Of a stretch of DNA of 36,546 nt, positions 1 to 8,490 are shown in pieces. The DNA lies in the NCBI GenBank assembly GCA_009695465.1, contig SIAW01000017.1, forward strand, positions 1 through 36,546, read 5' to 3'. The notes beneath the pieces are model-generated. The model saw nothing but the letters and a program-made list of their open reading frames with translations. It did no database searches and had not been told where the DNA came from. The position numbers were made by a program, and so were the translations under genes. This stretch comes from Pedosphaera sp. Lineage in GTDB: Bacteria; Verrucomicrobiota; Verrucomicrobiia; Limisphaerales; UBA1100. Every line of letters begins with the position of its first letter. Positions within the stretch are counted from its first letter, which is position 1.

Positions 1-109
1 AACACCCTTGAACTGCGCGAGTTTGAGGTGGTGTAGCAGCGGAACCGGAAGGTTCCGTGCCGATGCGCTCCCGCACGCCGCCCAAGCTGCCGCGGGTGCT
101 GGCGCACGG
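1..109. other. Window-edge segment beyond the carB stop
   Basis: This short segment follows the stop codon of the carB half gene. On the plus strand, frame 1 is open from the edge to a TAG at 34-36 and ends in residues NTLELREFEVV. It could be the tail of a convergent plus-strand gene, but eleven residues are too few to identify anything. In the three minus-strand frames beyond the carB stop I see no convincing start of the CarB oligomerisation domain. A 7-bp hairpin lies at 40-57. Confidence 0.3.
40..57. repeat. 7-bp inverted repeat (possible hairpin)
   Basis: CGGAACC, a GGAA loop, then GGTTCCG form a perfect 7-bp stem just after the carB stop. No T-run follows on either strand, so it is not a canonical intrinsic terminator. 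It shares the ten bases GGAACCGGAA with a palindromic segment near the other end of the window, around 36405-36420. Confidence 0.4.
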
Positions 110-1357
110 TCACCGTGTCTCCAGCGAGCGCAGGCATTTTTGCAGGCTTTCCTTGAACGTGCGGCCGATGGCCATCGCTTCGCCGACGCTTTTCATCTGC
201 GTGGTGAGCGTGGGGTCGGCCTGCGGGAATTTCTCGAAAGCAAAGCGCGGAATCTTGGTGACGACGTAATCAATGCTCGGCTCGAAACTCGCGGGCGTTT
301 CGCGCGTGATGTCGTTCCGAAGTTCGTCGAGCAGGTAGCCGACGGCGAGTTTGGCGGCGATTTTCGCAATCGGGAAGCCCGTTGCTTTTGAAGCCAGAGC
401 CGAGCTCCGGCTGACGCGCGGGTTCATCTCGATAATGACCATGCGGCCGGTGACGGGGTCGGCACCGAACTGGATGTTCGAGCCGCCGGTCTCAACGCCG
501 ACAGCGCGAATCACAGCGAAACTTTGGTCGCGCATGATCTGAAATTCCTTGTCGGTGAGCGTCTGGATCGGCGCGACGGTGATGCTGTCGCCGGTGTGGA
601 CGCCCATCGGATCAAAGTTTTCGATGGAGCAGATGATGACGCAATTGTCCGCGCGGTCGCGCATCACTTCCATCTCGTATTCCTTCCAGCCGATCAGCGA
701 TTCCTCGATGAGCACTTCGTTCACGGGCGAAAGTTCGATGCCGCGCTTGGCGATTTCCTCGAACTCATCGCGGTTGTAACCGATGCCGCCGCCCGTGCCG
801 CCGAGCGTGAACGCAGGGCGGATGATGAGCGGGAACTTGCCGATCTTTTCCGCCACCGCGCGGGCTTCGTCCATGTTGTGCGCGACGCCGGAGATGGGCA
901 CGTCGAGACCGATCTGGAGCATGAGTTCCTTGAACGCGAGCCGGTCTTCGCCTTTGTGAATCGCCTCGGGTTTCGCGCCGATCATCTCCACATCGTGCCG
1001 TTCGAGCGCGCCGTTTTTGTGCAACGCCATCGAGGTGTTCAACGCCGTCTGTCCGCCGAGCGTCGGCAGCAGCACGAGTTTCCCCGTTGCGCCCATCCGC
1101 TTCATCTCCGCCTTCTCGCGGATGATAATCTTCTCCACCGCCTCGGGCGTGACCGGCTCGATGTAAGTGCGGTCGGCGAACTCCGGGTCCGTCATGATCG
1201 TGGCCGGATTGGAATTCACGAGCACGACGCGGTAGCCCTCCTCGCGCAGCGCCTTGCACGCCTGCGTGCCGGAGTAATCGAACTCGCACGCCTGGCCGAT
1301 GATGATCGGGCCGGCGCCGATGATGAGGACGCTGTGGATGTCAGTACGTTTGGGCAT
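110..1357 (-). CDS. carB: Carbamoyl-phosphate synthase large subunit, N-terminal half
   Basis: This encodes the carboxyphosphate-forming half of carbamoyl-phosphate synthase, which feeds arginine and pyrimidine synthesis in the cytosol. The 415-residue product starts [14 protein letters not shown] at the ATG at 1357. It contains the N-terminal nucleotide fold ([17 protein letters not shown]), the ATP-grasp glycine loop ([10 protein letters not shown]) and the metal/ATP site ending in [18 protein letters not shown]. It stops after [12 protein letters not shown], the point where a full-length CarB of about 1070 residues would continue into the oligomerisation domain and second synthetase half. 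The natural reading is a split carB, as known in some archaea and Aquifex. A frameshift or assembly error at the window edge is the alternative. It is transcribed divergently from the haem/HEAT gene. Confidence 0.9.
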   Translation of the reverse strand: MPKRTDIHSVLIIGAGPIIIGQACEFDYSGTQACKALREEGYRVVLVNSNPATIMTDPEFADRTYIEPVTPEAVEKIIIREKAEMKRMGATGKLVLLPTLGGQTALNTSMALHKNGALERHDVEMIGAKPEAIHKGEDRLAFKELMLQIGLDVPISGVAHNMDEARAVAEKIGKFPLIIRPAFTLGGTGGGIGYNRDEFEEIAKRGIELSPVNEVLIEESLIGWKEYEMEVMRDRADNCVIICSIENFDPMGVHTGDSITVAPIQTLTDKEFQIMRDQSFAVIRAVGVETGGSNIQFGADPVTGRMVIIEMNPRVSRSSALASKATGFPIAKIAAKLAVGYLLDELRNDITRETPASFEPSIDYVVTKIPRFAFEKFPQADPTLTTQMKSVGEAMAIGRTFKESLQKCLRSLETR

Positions 1358-1460
1358 GCAAAACCGGGCAAGTGAACGCAATCCCGCCGCGCTTGTCAGC
1401 GATTATTTCGGCGCAGCGCACACTTGCCAGACTATCTGCGCAGTGACAACATGCAGGCCA

Positions 1461-4400
1461 ATGTCCCTCACGATGACTTCGCGTCCATCGGCGAATCCAT
1501 TTCTGAACACACTGTGCCTGCACGTGGCTGTGGCCGCGGGACTCATCGCCGCGAGTGTGCTGAGTGCCGCGACCGTCAAGCTCAACGGCCACAACTTCAC
1601 GCTGCCCGATGGATTGGAGATCGAGTTGATTGCCGCCGCGCCGCTGGTCAATCGCCCGATCTCCATCGCATTCGATGAGCGCGGCCGGCTCTACGCCACC
1701 GACTCGGCGGGGATTAGCGACAAAGCCGAGAGACAACTGGAGACCAAACCGCACCGCATCGTCCGTCTCGAGGACACTGATGGCGATGGGCGCTTCGACA
1801 AGTCCGTCGTGTTCGCCGACAAGATGATGTTCCCCGAAGGCGCGATGTTTTACGAAGGCTCACTGTACGTCGCCGCACCGCCGCAGATTTGGAAACTCAC
1901 CGACACCGACAACGACGGCGTGGCTGACAAACGTGAGGTGTGGTTCGATGGCAAAACGCTGACCGGCTGCGCGAACGATTTGCACGGGCCGTTCCTTGGC
2001 CGCGACGGATGGATTTACTGGGCCAAAGGCGCCTTCGCGCAGCAGAGTTACACGCTGCCCAACGGCAAGCCATTCACCACGCGCGCCTCGCATCTTTTCC
2101 GCGCGCGCCCCGACGGCACGGGCATCGAGCCCGTGATGACCGGCGGCATGGATAACCCAGTGGACATCGCTTTTAGCGCGACAGGCGAGCGGTTTTTCAG
2201 CACGACCTTTTTCCAGAATCCCGCCGGCGGCAAACGCGACGGTCTGATTCACGCCATCTACGGCGGCGTTTATGGCAAGCAACACGATGTTCTCAGCGGG
2301 CATGTGCGGACCGGTGAGTTGATGCCCGTGCTGGCGCACATGGGGGCGGCTGCGCCGTGCGGGTTGACCACTTACGATTCGCGCGTGATGGGTGAGGAGT
2401 GGCGCGGCAATCTGCTCGCCTGCTATTTTAATCTGCGCAAGGTCGTGCGCCACCAACTCGTGCCTGATGGCGCGACGTTCAAAACGAAGGACAGCGACTT
2501 GCTCGCCAGCGATCACGTGGACTTTCATCCCACCGATGTGATCGAGGACGCCGATGGCAGCGTGATCATCGTGGACACCGGCGGCTGGTACAAAATCTGT
2601 TGCCCCACTTCGCAACTCGCCAAGCCCGATGTGCTCGGCGGCATCTATCGCGTGCGCAAAATCGGCGCTCCAAAACTCATCGACCCTCGCGGACTCAAAC
2701 TCGACTGGGCAAAACTGACGCCGACCAGTTTGGTGACGTTGCTTGACGATGATCGGCTCTACGTCCAGCAACAAGCGATCCACGAACTGGGCCTGCGCGG
2801 TGCGCGCGCGGTTCCGATGTTGCGCGATGTGTTCGAGGGCAACACACCGGAACGCCAGCAGATCAACGCGATCTGGGCGTTGACGCGCATTCCTGGCGAG
2901 GCTGCGCGCCAGCCTGCGCGGATGGCGGTTCGTTTCAAGAACGCCAACGTGCGTCACGCCGCGATTCATTCGGCGGGACTCTGGCGCGATGGCGGTGCGG
3001 TCGAAGCGTTGGTTCCTGCACTGGGCCGCGATGCCGGTGCGACATCGCGTGCCGCTGCCGAGGCGCTCGGGCGCATCGGCGACGTGCAAGCCGTGCAGGG
3101 TTTGCTCAGCGCGGCGCAACGTTTGCCGCAACAACCCGAAAGCGATGCGCGGCGAATCTTGGAGCACTCTCTCATCTACGCATTGATCGAGATGAACGAC
3201 CCGGCTGCGGTGCGCGCCGAACTGGATCGCGTCCTGCCCGCCGCGCGTCGTGAAAGCGTGATCAAACTCACTGGTGAGACCGATGTGACGGCCGCTTCAC
3301 TTTGGTGCGCGGCGTTGATGGCGCTGGATCAAATGAACGGGGGCGGATTGAAACCCGAAGAAGTGGTGCCACTGCTCAACAGCGCGCATCCATCGTTGCG
3401 CCGCACGGCGGCGTGGATTGTCGCGCACCGGCCCGAGTGGGGCGATGCGCTCACCGGCTATTTTCAGCAACGACTGAGCAGCGGCCCAGCCGATGCGGAG
3501 TCGCGCGCGGAATTGGAATCGCAGCTCGCGCGATTGGCCACCGCACCGGCCGTGCAGGAATTATTGGCAGCCAGTCTGCGCGACGAGCGCGTTGCGGACC
3601 CATCACGACTACTCGTCCTGCGCGCGATGGCAGCGGCGGAGATCAAAGAAACGCCCGCGCGTTGGCAGGTGGAATTGGCACAGCTACTCGCGCAGAGCAA
3701 GCACGAGATGTTGCGCCAAACGGTGGCCACCGTCCGCGCGTTGCCGCAGCCCAAACAAGGCCATGCTGAGTTGACCGCCGCATTGCTCAAAGTGGGTCGT
3801 GGCGAAGCACCGGCGCAGGTGCGATTGGACGCACTGGCCGCTGCGCCGGCGTTGGACAACGTGGAAGCCGCGCTCTTTCAGTTTCTCACGCTGAACCTAG
3901 TTGGAGAGCAGCCGATGCTGACACGGGCGGCGGCGGCCAGCGTGTTGGCCAAGGCCAAGCTCGCGCCGGAACAACAGATGGCATTGGCCACGCGGATGAA
4001 AACTGTTGGCGCACTGGAAGCGCCAAGATTGTTGCCGGCCTTCGAGCGCGGCACGACCGAAGCGCTGGGGATGGCACTGGTGTCGGCGTTAAAAGATTCG
4101 CTGGGCTTGCGCGGGCTTCGCGTGGATTTGATCCAGCCGCTGCTGGCGAAGTATCCGCAGTCGGTGCGCGATGCGGGCGCGCCGTTGATCCAATCGCTCA
4201 ACACCGACGCGGCGGCGCAGACGGCGCGGCTGGAGGAATTGCTGGCGCAGACTAAAGGCGGCGATGTGCGCCGCGGGCAAGTGGTTTTTCTCAGCGCCAA
4301 GGCCGCGTGTTCCGCCTGTCATGCGCAGGGTTATCTGGGCGGCCGATTGGGGCCGGACCTCACCAATCTGGGCAAGGTGCGCACGGAGCGCGATCTGCTC

Positions 4401-4676
4401 GAAGCCATCATCTTCCCCAGCGCCAGCTTCGTGCGCAGCTACGAGTCGTTCATGGTCATTACCAAATCGGGCGAGGATATCACCGGCATCATCCGCAAAG
4501 ACGCGCCGGAGGAAGTCGTGCTGGCGACGGGGCCGGAGACGGAGGTGCGCATCCCACGCGCACAGATTATCGGAATGCGGCCGGGTGCGGTGAGCGTCAT
4601 GCCTGCGGGAATGGACAGCGTGTTGACGCGGCAGGAACTGGCCGACTTGCTGGCCTTCCTGAAGGCGCCGCGCTGA
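1461..4676 (+). CDS. Secreted haem-binding HEAT-repeat protein (Pirellula/Verrucomicrobium type)
   Basis: This is a secreted protein of about 1071 residues. From the ATG at 1461 it has a signal peptide (hydrophobic run LHVAVAAGLIAASVLSAA). A propeller-like putative dehydrogenase domain follows, with Asp-rich loops such as EDTDGDGRFDKS and TDTDNDGVADKRE. Next come Ala/Leu-rich helical repeats of HEAT type. A C-terminal cytochrome c-like domain carries CSACH (4308-4322) and a later MPAGM that could supply the axial Met. This matches the TIGR02604 plus TIGR02603 architecture, greatly expanded in Planctomycetes and Verrucomicrobia and often linked to sugar or glycan oxidation. Its substrate is unknown, and no sulfatase or glycosidase neighbour points to one. 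An ATG at 1473 is an alternative start. Confidence 0.85.
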   Translation: MSLTMTSRPSANPFLNTLCLHVAVAAGLIAASVLSAATVKLNGHNFTLPDGLEIELIAAAPLVNRPISIAFDERGRLYATDSAGISDKAERQLETKPHRIVRLEDTDGDGRFDKSVVFADKMMFPEGAMFYEGSLYVAAPPQIWKLTDTDNDGVADKREVWFDGKTLTGCANDLHGPFLGRDGWIYWAKGAFAQQSYTLPNGKPFTTRASHLFRARPDGTGIEPVMTGGMDNPVDIAFSATGERFFSTTFFQNPAGGKRDGLIHAIYGGVYGKQHDVLSGHVRTGELMPVLAHMGAAAPCGLTTYDSRVMGEEWRGNLLACYFNLRKVVRHQLVPDGATFKTKDSDLLASDHVDFHPTDVIEDADGSVIIVDTGGWYKICCPTSQLAKPDVLGGIYRVRKIGAPKLIDPRGLKLDWAKLTPTSLVTLLDDDRLYVQQQAIHELGLRGARAVPMLRDVFEGNTPERQQINAIWALTRIPGEAARQPARMAVRFKNANVRHAAIHSAGLWRDGGAVEALVPALGRDAGATSRAAAEALGRIGDVQAVQGLLSAAQRLPQQPESDARRILEHSLIYALIEMNDPAAVRAELDRVLPAARRESVIKLTGETDVTAASLWCAALMALDQMNGGGLKPEEVVPLLNSAHPSLRRTAAWIVAHRPEWGDALTGYFQQRLSSGPADAESRAELESQLARLATAPAVQELLAASLRDERVADPSRLLVLRAMAAAEIKETPARWQVELAQLLAQSKHEMLRQTVATVRALPQPKQGHAELTAALLKVGRGEAPAQVRLDALAAAPALDNVEAALFQFLTLNLVGEQPMLTRAAAASVLAKAKLAPEQQMALATRMKTVGALEAPRLLPAFERGTTEALGMALVSALKDSLGLRGLRVDLIQPLLAKYPQSVRDAGAPLIQSLNTDAAAQTARLEELLAQTKGGDVRRGQVVFLSAKAACSACHAQGYLGGRLGPDLTNLGKVRTERDLLEAIIFPSASFVRSYESFMVITKSGEDITGIIRKDAPEEVVLATGPETEVRIPRAQIIGMRPGAVSVMPAGMDSVLTRQELADLLAFLKAPR

Positions 4677-4786
4677 GTTTTGTTTGTGGCCGCTGCGTGG
4701 GCTTGCCCGGTGAATTTCCTCTGCTGTTCTGCAGCCAGCTTGCACGCGGGCCGCTGGTGCCGTAGATTTCCCGCAACGACTTCAAG

Positions 4787-5863
4787 GTGCGTTTCATTGA
4801 ACTAATCAAGGGGATGATGGCGGGCGGCGGCGAACTCAAAGCCGCTGCGCGTTTCCGCTTGGGCCGCTGCATTGATCGCGGCGGCATGGGCACGGTGTAC
4901 GAAGCCGAGCAACAGGGCGCATACGGTTTCACCAAGAAGGTCGCGATCAAGTTGCTGCAACCGGTCACCACGGGGCATGCCGACGCCACGCGCGCGTTCA
5001 TCGGCGAGGCGCGGCTGGTGGCGCGGCTGGTGCATCCCAACATCGCGCAGGTGTATAATCTGGGCCGCACCAAGAACCACATCTTCATCGTGATGGAGCT
5101 GGTGCACGGCATGAACCTGCAGGATCTGCTCGCGTTGGTCGCCCGGCAGGGGATGCGCCTGCCGCGGGACTTGGCCGTGTACATCATCAACCGCGCGCTG
5201 CGCGGGTTGGCGTACGCGCACGGCTTGAAGGATGATGCGGGCCACGCGCTGGGCTTGGTGCATCGCGATGTGCATCTGCGCAACATTCTGGTCAGCTACG
5301 AGGGCGACGTGAAGTTGACGGACTTCGGCATCGCCTGCGCGCGGGGATTTCTGCCGGCAGACAATCCCGATGTGATTGTCGGCTCGCCGGATTTCATGAG
5401 TCCCGAGCAGATCAGCGGCGAGGCGATTGATCATCGGTCCGACATCTTCTCCACGGGCGTGGTGCTTTCCACGCTGCTGCTCAACGTCAATCCGTTCGCT
5501 GGTGCCAGCGTGGAGGAGATGCGCCAGCACCTCACGCAACGCGCGCTGCCGGATTTCCGGCGGATGAATCCGGAGATTGACGAGGACCTCGACCGCATCT
5601 TGCGCACGGCGCTCGCGCGGCAGGCGGCACATCGTTATGCCAGCGCCTACGACATGCTCTCCGATGTGGAGCACTATCTTTATGCGCGCGAGCACGGGCC
5701 TACGGCTGACCGTCTGCGGCGGTTTCTAGTGGAGATCACGACCACGCCGCCCAAGACGCGCAACATCACGCGCACCCGCACGAAGGTCATCCCCAAGCCA
5801 ACGGCAAAAACCACAGCGAAGGCGGCACCCCCCATCGTGGTGCCCGCAAAGAAGCGCGGATAG
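4787..5863 (+). CDS. Ser/Thr protein kinase (PknB-like), cytosolic
   Basis: This 358-residue protein is a Hanks-type kinase without a transmembrane segment or sensor domain. Numbered from the GTG at 4787, it has the Gly loop RGGMGTVYEA (31-40), VAIK with Lys55, Glu74 in helix C, HRDVHLRN with catalytic Asp161 and Asn166, DFG 179-181 and SPE 205-207. All core catalytic residues are present. The usual Lys of HRDxKxxN is His here, as in bacterial kinases with HRDVS/HRDVH loops. The C-terminal 50 residues are basic and rich in Thr, Lys and Pro. The start is uncertain: GTG at 4787, or ATG at 4814 or 4817 preceded by AAGGGG. It lies 110 bases after the haem/HEAT gene and converges with ruvB. The substrate is unknown. 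Confidence 0.9.
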   Translation: MRFIELIKGMMAGGGELKAAARFRLGRCIDRGGMGTVYEAEQQGAYGFTKKVAIKLLQPVTTGHADATRAFIGEARLVARLVHPNIAQVYNLGRTKNHIFIVMELVHGMNLQDLLALVARQGMRLPRDLAVYIINRALRGLAYAHGLKDDAGHALGLVHRDVHLRNILVSYEGDVKLTDFGIACARGFLPADNPDVIVGSPDFMSPEQISGEAIDHRSDIFSTGVVLSTLLLNVNPFAGASVEEMRQHLTQRALPDFRRMNPEIDEDLDRILRTALARQAAHRYASAYDMLSDVEHYLYAREHGPTADRLRRFLVEITTTPPKTRNITRTRTKVIPKPTAKTTAKAAPPIVVPAKKRG

Positions 5864-5879
5864 AAAATGGCCCGCTGGC

Positions 5880-6899
5880 TTAGATCAAACTGGTCTGGCG
5901 ACCGGTGCTGGGTTTGAGGCCGAGTTTTTGATAGCTCAACTCGGTGGCGATGCGGCCTTGCGCGGTGCGGTTGAGGTAGCCTTCCATGATGAGATACGGC
6001 TCGTACACTTCCTCAATGGTGTCGGGCTCCTCGCCCACGGCGACGGCGAGCGAGTTCACGCCCACAGGCCCGCCGCCAAACTTCGTGATGATGGCCTCGA
6101 GGATGCGTTTGTCCATTTCGTCGAGTCCGTTGCGGTCAATCTCCAGCATCGCCAACGCGCGTTCGGCGATCTCGACGGTGATGTGGCCGTCGCCTTTCAC
6201 CTGCGCGTAATCACGCACGCGGCGCAGCAGGTTGTTGGCGATGCGCGGGGTGCCGCGACTGCGTCGTGCGATCTCCATCGCGCCGGCGGATTCGATGCCG
6301 ACTTGAAGCAGCCCCGCCGAACGCAGCACGATGGTCTGCAGATAATCCGCGCTGTAATAATCCAGACGCTCGCGCATGGGGAAACGCGAGAGCAGCGGGC
6401 TGGTGAGCAGGCCCGAACGCGTCGTGGCGCCGATGAGCGTGAAGCGTGGCAGGTTCAGGCGCACGCTGCGGGCGTTAGGGCCGGTGTCGATGATGATGTC
6501 GAGTTTGTAATCCTCCATCGCGGGATAGAGATACTCCTCCACGGTTTTTTGCAGGCGATGAATCTCGTCAATGAACAGCACGTCGCCCTGTTCCAGATTG
6601 GTGAGCAACCCCGCGAGGTCGCCGGCCTTCTCGATAGTCGGGCCGCTGGTGCAGCGCAGATTGGCACCCATCGCCTTGGCAAGAATGTTGGCCAGCGTGG
6701 TCTTGCCCAGTCCCGGCGGGCCGCTCAGGAGAATATGATCGAGCGGTTCGCTGCGCTGTTGAGCGGCGGTGACGGCGATCTCCAGTCGCTCCTTCACCTT
6801 GTCTTGCCCGGTGAAATCGGTGAAGGCCCCCGGCCGCAGCGAGTGTTCCAGTGCGACATCGGGCGCGGTCAACACTTCAGAGATCAAACGCTCGGCCAT
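5880..6899 (-). CDS. ruvB: Holliday junction branch migration ATPase RuvB
   Basis: RuvB is the hexameric AAA+ motor that, with RuvA, drives branch migration of Holliday junctions. The 339-residue product is of normal family length when started at the ATG at 6899 ([10 protein letters not shown]). Visible motifs are the N-terminal [12 protein letters not shown], Walker A GPPGLGKT (60-67), Walker [11 protein letters not shown], sensor [11 protein letters not shown] and the C-terminal winged-helix region with [13 protein letters not shown]. The reading frame stays open upstream into aat, but that extension is not RuvB-like. It is last in a minus-strand run, 52 bases after aat. ruvA and ruvC are not in the window. 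Confidence 0.97.
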   Translation of the reverse strand: MAERLISEVLTAPDVALEHSLRPGAFTDFTGQDKVKERLEIAVTAAQQRSEPLDHILLSGPPGLGKTTLANILAKAMGANLRCTSGPTIEKAGDLAGLLTNLEQGDVLFIDEIHRLQKTVEEYLYPAMEDYKLDIIIDTGPNARSVRLNLPRFTLIGATTRSGLLTSPLLSRFPMRERLDYYSADYLQTIVLRSAGLLQVGIESAGAMEIARRSRGTPRIANNLLRRVRDYAQVKGDGHITVEIAERALAMLEIDRNGLDEMDKRILEAIITKFGGGPVGVNSLAVAVGEEPDTIEEVYEPYLIMEGYLNRTAQGRIATELSYQKLGLKPSTGRQTSLI

Positions 6900-6951
6900 C
6901 GCGCGGAAGGATGGGCAAGGGGCGCGGAGCGGACAAGGGAAAATGGCGGCG

Positions 6952-7605
6952 CTAAAATTCGCAGGGCAACTCCACCGCGCGGGCGAGTCGGCGCAGATAC
7001 TCCGCGCGCGCGATGTCCACCGCACCGAGCTGGCGGGTGATGGGCGTGAGTTCCTGAATGTCGAAGAGCGTGAAGCCGCGCTCGCGCAGATGCTGCACCA
7101 GATGCCACAACGCCAATTTGGAAGCGTCGGGCTGACGGTGAAACATAGATTCGCCCGCGAACAAACCGCCAATGGCCACGCCATAAACGCCGCCCACCAA
7201 CGTCTCGCCGTCCCAACACTCCACACTGTGCGCGTGGCCGGCGCGGTGCAGCGCGGTGTACGCAGCGATGAACTCCGGCGCGATCCACGTCTTCTTGCGC
7301 GCCGCACAGGATTCGATCACCGCAGCGAACGCGCGGTTGCGAGTGAGCGTGAAATGCCCGCGCCGCTGCGTCCGTTCCAAACTGCGCGACGCGTGAAACT
7401 GATCCAGCTCGAAAATAGCGCGTGGATCGGGCGACCACCACGTCAGCGGCTTGGCGCTCCACGGAAAAATCCCGCTGCGATAAGCCAGCTGCAGGCGCGC
7501 AATGGAAAGATCGCCGCCGATGGCGATGAGGCCCTCATTGAGATCGTCGCCTCGCGCGGCCTGCACGTCGGGAAACCAAAGGCGCTCATCCAATCTGGCA
7601 ATCAT
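6952..7605 (-). CDS. aat: Leucyl/phenylalanyl-tRNA-protein transferase
   Basis: Aat transfers Leu or Phe from aminoacyl-tRNA to proteins with N-terminal Lys or Arg, creating primary N-degrons that ClpS delivers to ClpAP. The 217-residue product starts at the ATG at 7605 ([12 protein letters not shown]), and a longer open frame upstream is unlikely to be used. Family landmarks are [51 protein letters not shown] and [16 protein letters not shown]. Its position just after clpS and a DUF2017-like gene makes a compact N-degron module. Confidence 0.95.
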   Translation of the reverse strand: MIARLDERLWFPDVQAARGDDLNEGLIAIGGDLSIARLQLAYRSGIFPWSAKPLTWWSPDPRAIFELDQFHASRSLERTQRRGHFTLTRNRAFAAVIESCAARKKTWIAPEFIAAYTALHRAGHAHSVECWDGETLVGGVYGVAIGGLFAGESMFHRQPDASKLALWHLVQHLRERGFTLFDIQELTPITRQLGAVDIARAEYLRRLARAVELPCEF

Positions 7606-7637
7606 GGCGCGAACGGGGCTGCCGGCACGCGGGCCGG

Positions 7638-8126
7638 TCAGTCTGTTGGGTGCAGGATTTCCAGCAACTGCTGCTGCAAGGCGCCGCACAGTTCGATGGA
7701 CAACATATCCAGCGCATTTTTCTTGGACAGATTTTCGACCGACTGATAGTGGCCGTCCTCTCGTTGCTGCGGATAGCCTAGTCGCGCCCAACTGCCCATG
7801 CGGATGTCGTTCAACACCTGCAAGAGCCATTCCACCTCGTCGTCGCCCAGCGAGAGCAGCGCTCCGTCCTCGTCCTCGGTGAACCGCGAAGCGTCCTCCA
7901 GAAAAGTTTGCACAGCCTGCCGGTGCTGTTGCCGCTGTTTGTCGTGTGCCTCCACCAACAACTGGCTCGCGTGATTCAGTTTCGCCGCGTGGGCTTCGTC
8001 CTTCGTCAGGCGATGAAATTCCGGCGGCAACAACGGATAGCGCGGCAGGACGGCCAGCATCAGCATCTTCTCCTGCGGCAAGAGGCGCAGCACCCAGCGT
8101 CCGCGCGCGCGGCGTTCCAGTTTCAT
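7638..8126 (-). CDS. DUF2017-like protein between clpS and aat
   Basis: This 162-residue protein is acidic in the middle and has no signal peptide or membrane segment. It begins with a basic stretch (MKLERRARGRWVLRL), then RYPLLPPEFHRLTKDEAHAAKL, a charged helical section, and DDEVEWLLQVLNDIRMGSWARLG. The last part resembles the conserved end of DUF2017, a family of unknown function usually encoded next to clpS in Actinobacteria. Its ATG overlaps the clpS stop (ATGA), so the two are translationally coupled, and aat follows after 32 bases. Being flanked on both sides by N-degron genes suggests a role in ClpS-dependent degradation; that is inference. The family assignment is moderately sure. 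Confidence 0.65.
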   Translation of the reverse strand: MKLERRARGRWVLRLLPQEKMLMLAVLPRYPLLPPEFHRLTKDEAHAAKLNHASQLLVEAHDKQRQQHRQAVQTFLEDASRFTEDEDGALLSLGDDEVEWLLQVLNDIRMGSWARLGYPQQREDGHYQSVENLSKKNALDMLSIELCGALQQQLLEILHPTD

Positions 8127-8425
8127 TCGTCGCGCTCCATCGTGGCGGTCAATCCATAACTCTGCAGGCGATGCACATAATGCTCGGCGTGCTCCAGCCC
8201 GGCGCGGTGCAGCAGGCTCTTTCCCTGCTGATGCACTTGCAACATGTGATGCTTCGCCTTGGCTTGCGGCCAGCCAAACACCGTCATGAACACGTGCGTG
8301 ACGTAGTCCATCAAGTTCACCGGATCGTCCCAGCAGATCACCAGATAGCCCGGCTCCAACGCCGCTTGAGTGGCGCTGCGGGTTTCCTGTTCCGGCAGAA
8401 CAAGCGGGACTGCGGTTTCGGCCAT
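8123..8425 (-). CDS. clpS: ClpS adaptor for ATP-dependent proteolysis
   Basis: ClpS binds proteins with a bulky hydrophobic N-terminal residue and hands them to ClpA or ClpC with ClpP. The 100-residue product starts at the ATG at 8425 (MAETAVPLVLPEQETRS), giving the typical flexible N-terminal tail. The core shows LVICWDDPVNLMDYVTHVF (substrate-pocket region), then KAKHHMLQVHQQGKS and the C-terminal LQSYGLTATME. The DDPVN form resembles actinobacterial-type ClpS. A consensus TATAAT lies six bases before the ATG, so this gene probably has its own promoter and a leaderless message despite sitting within a gene run. The stop overlaps the next start by four bases. Confidence 0.95.
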   Translation of the reverse strand: MAETAVPLVLPEQETRSATQAALEPGYLVICWDDPVNLMDYVTHVFMTVFGWPQAKAKHHMLQVHQQGKSLLHRAGLEHAEHYVHRLQSYGLTATMERDE

Positions 8426-8431
8426 GGAGAA

Positions 8432-8460
8432 ATTATACACGAGGACGAGGGCGTCGTAAA
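8432..8460 (-). promoter_or_regulatory. Predicted clpS promoter, leaderless
   Basis: On the minus strand, TTTACG (8455-8460) and TATAAT (8432-8437) are separated by 17 bases. The -10 is a perfect consensus and ends six bases before the clpS ATG, placing the expected start of transcription on the A of ATG. The -35 matches four of six positions. Confidence 0.6.
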
Positions 8461-8490
8461 TATCCGTGCCAGCCAAAGCTGCGGGCGCGG

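Noticed and set aside
1860-3167. A 435-codon minus-strand frame opposite the haem/HEAT gene
   Set aside because: No motif, and the plus-strand gene has clear domains and a signal peptide.
4677-4786. Promoter for the kinase gene (TTGCAC, 17 bases, TAGATT)
   Set aside because: The -35 matches only three of six bases and the start codon is uncertain, so it was not listed as a feature.
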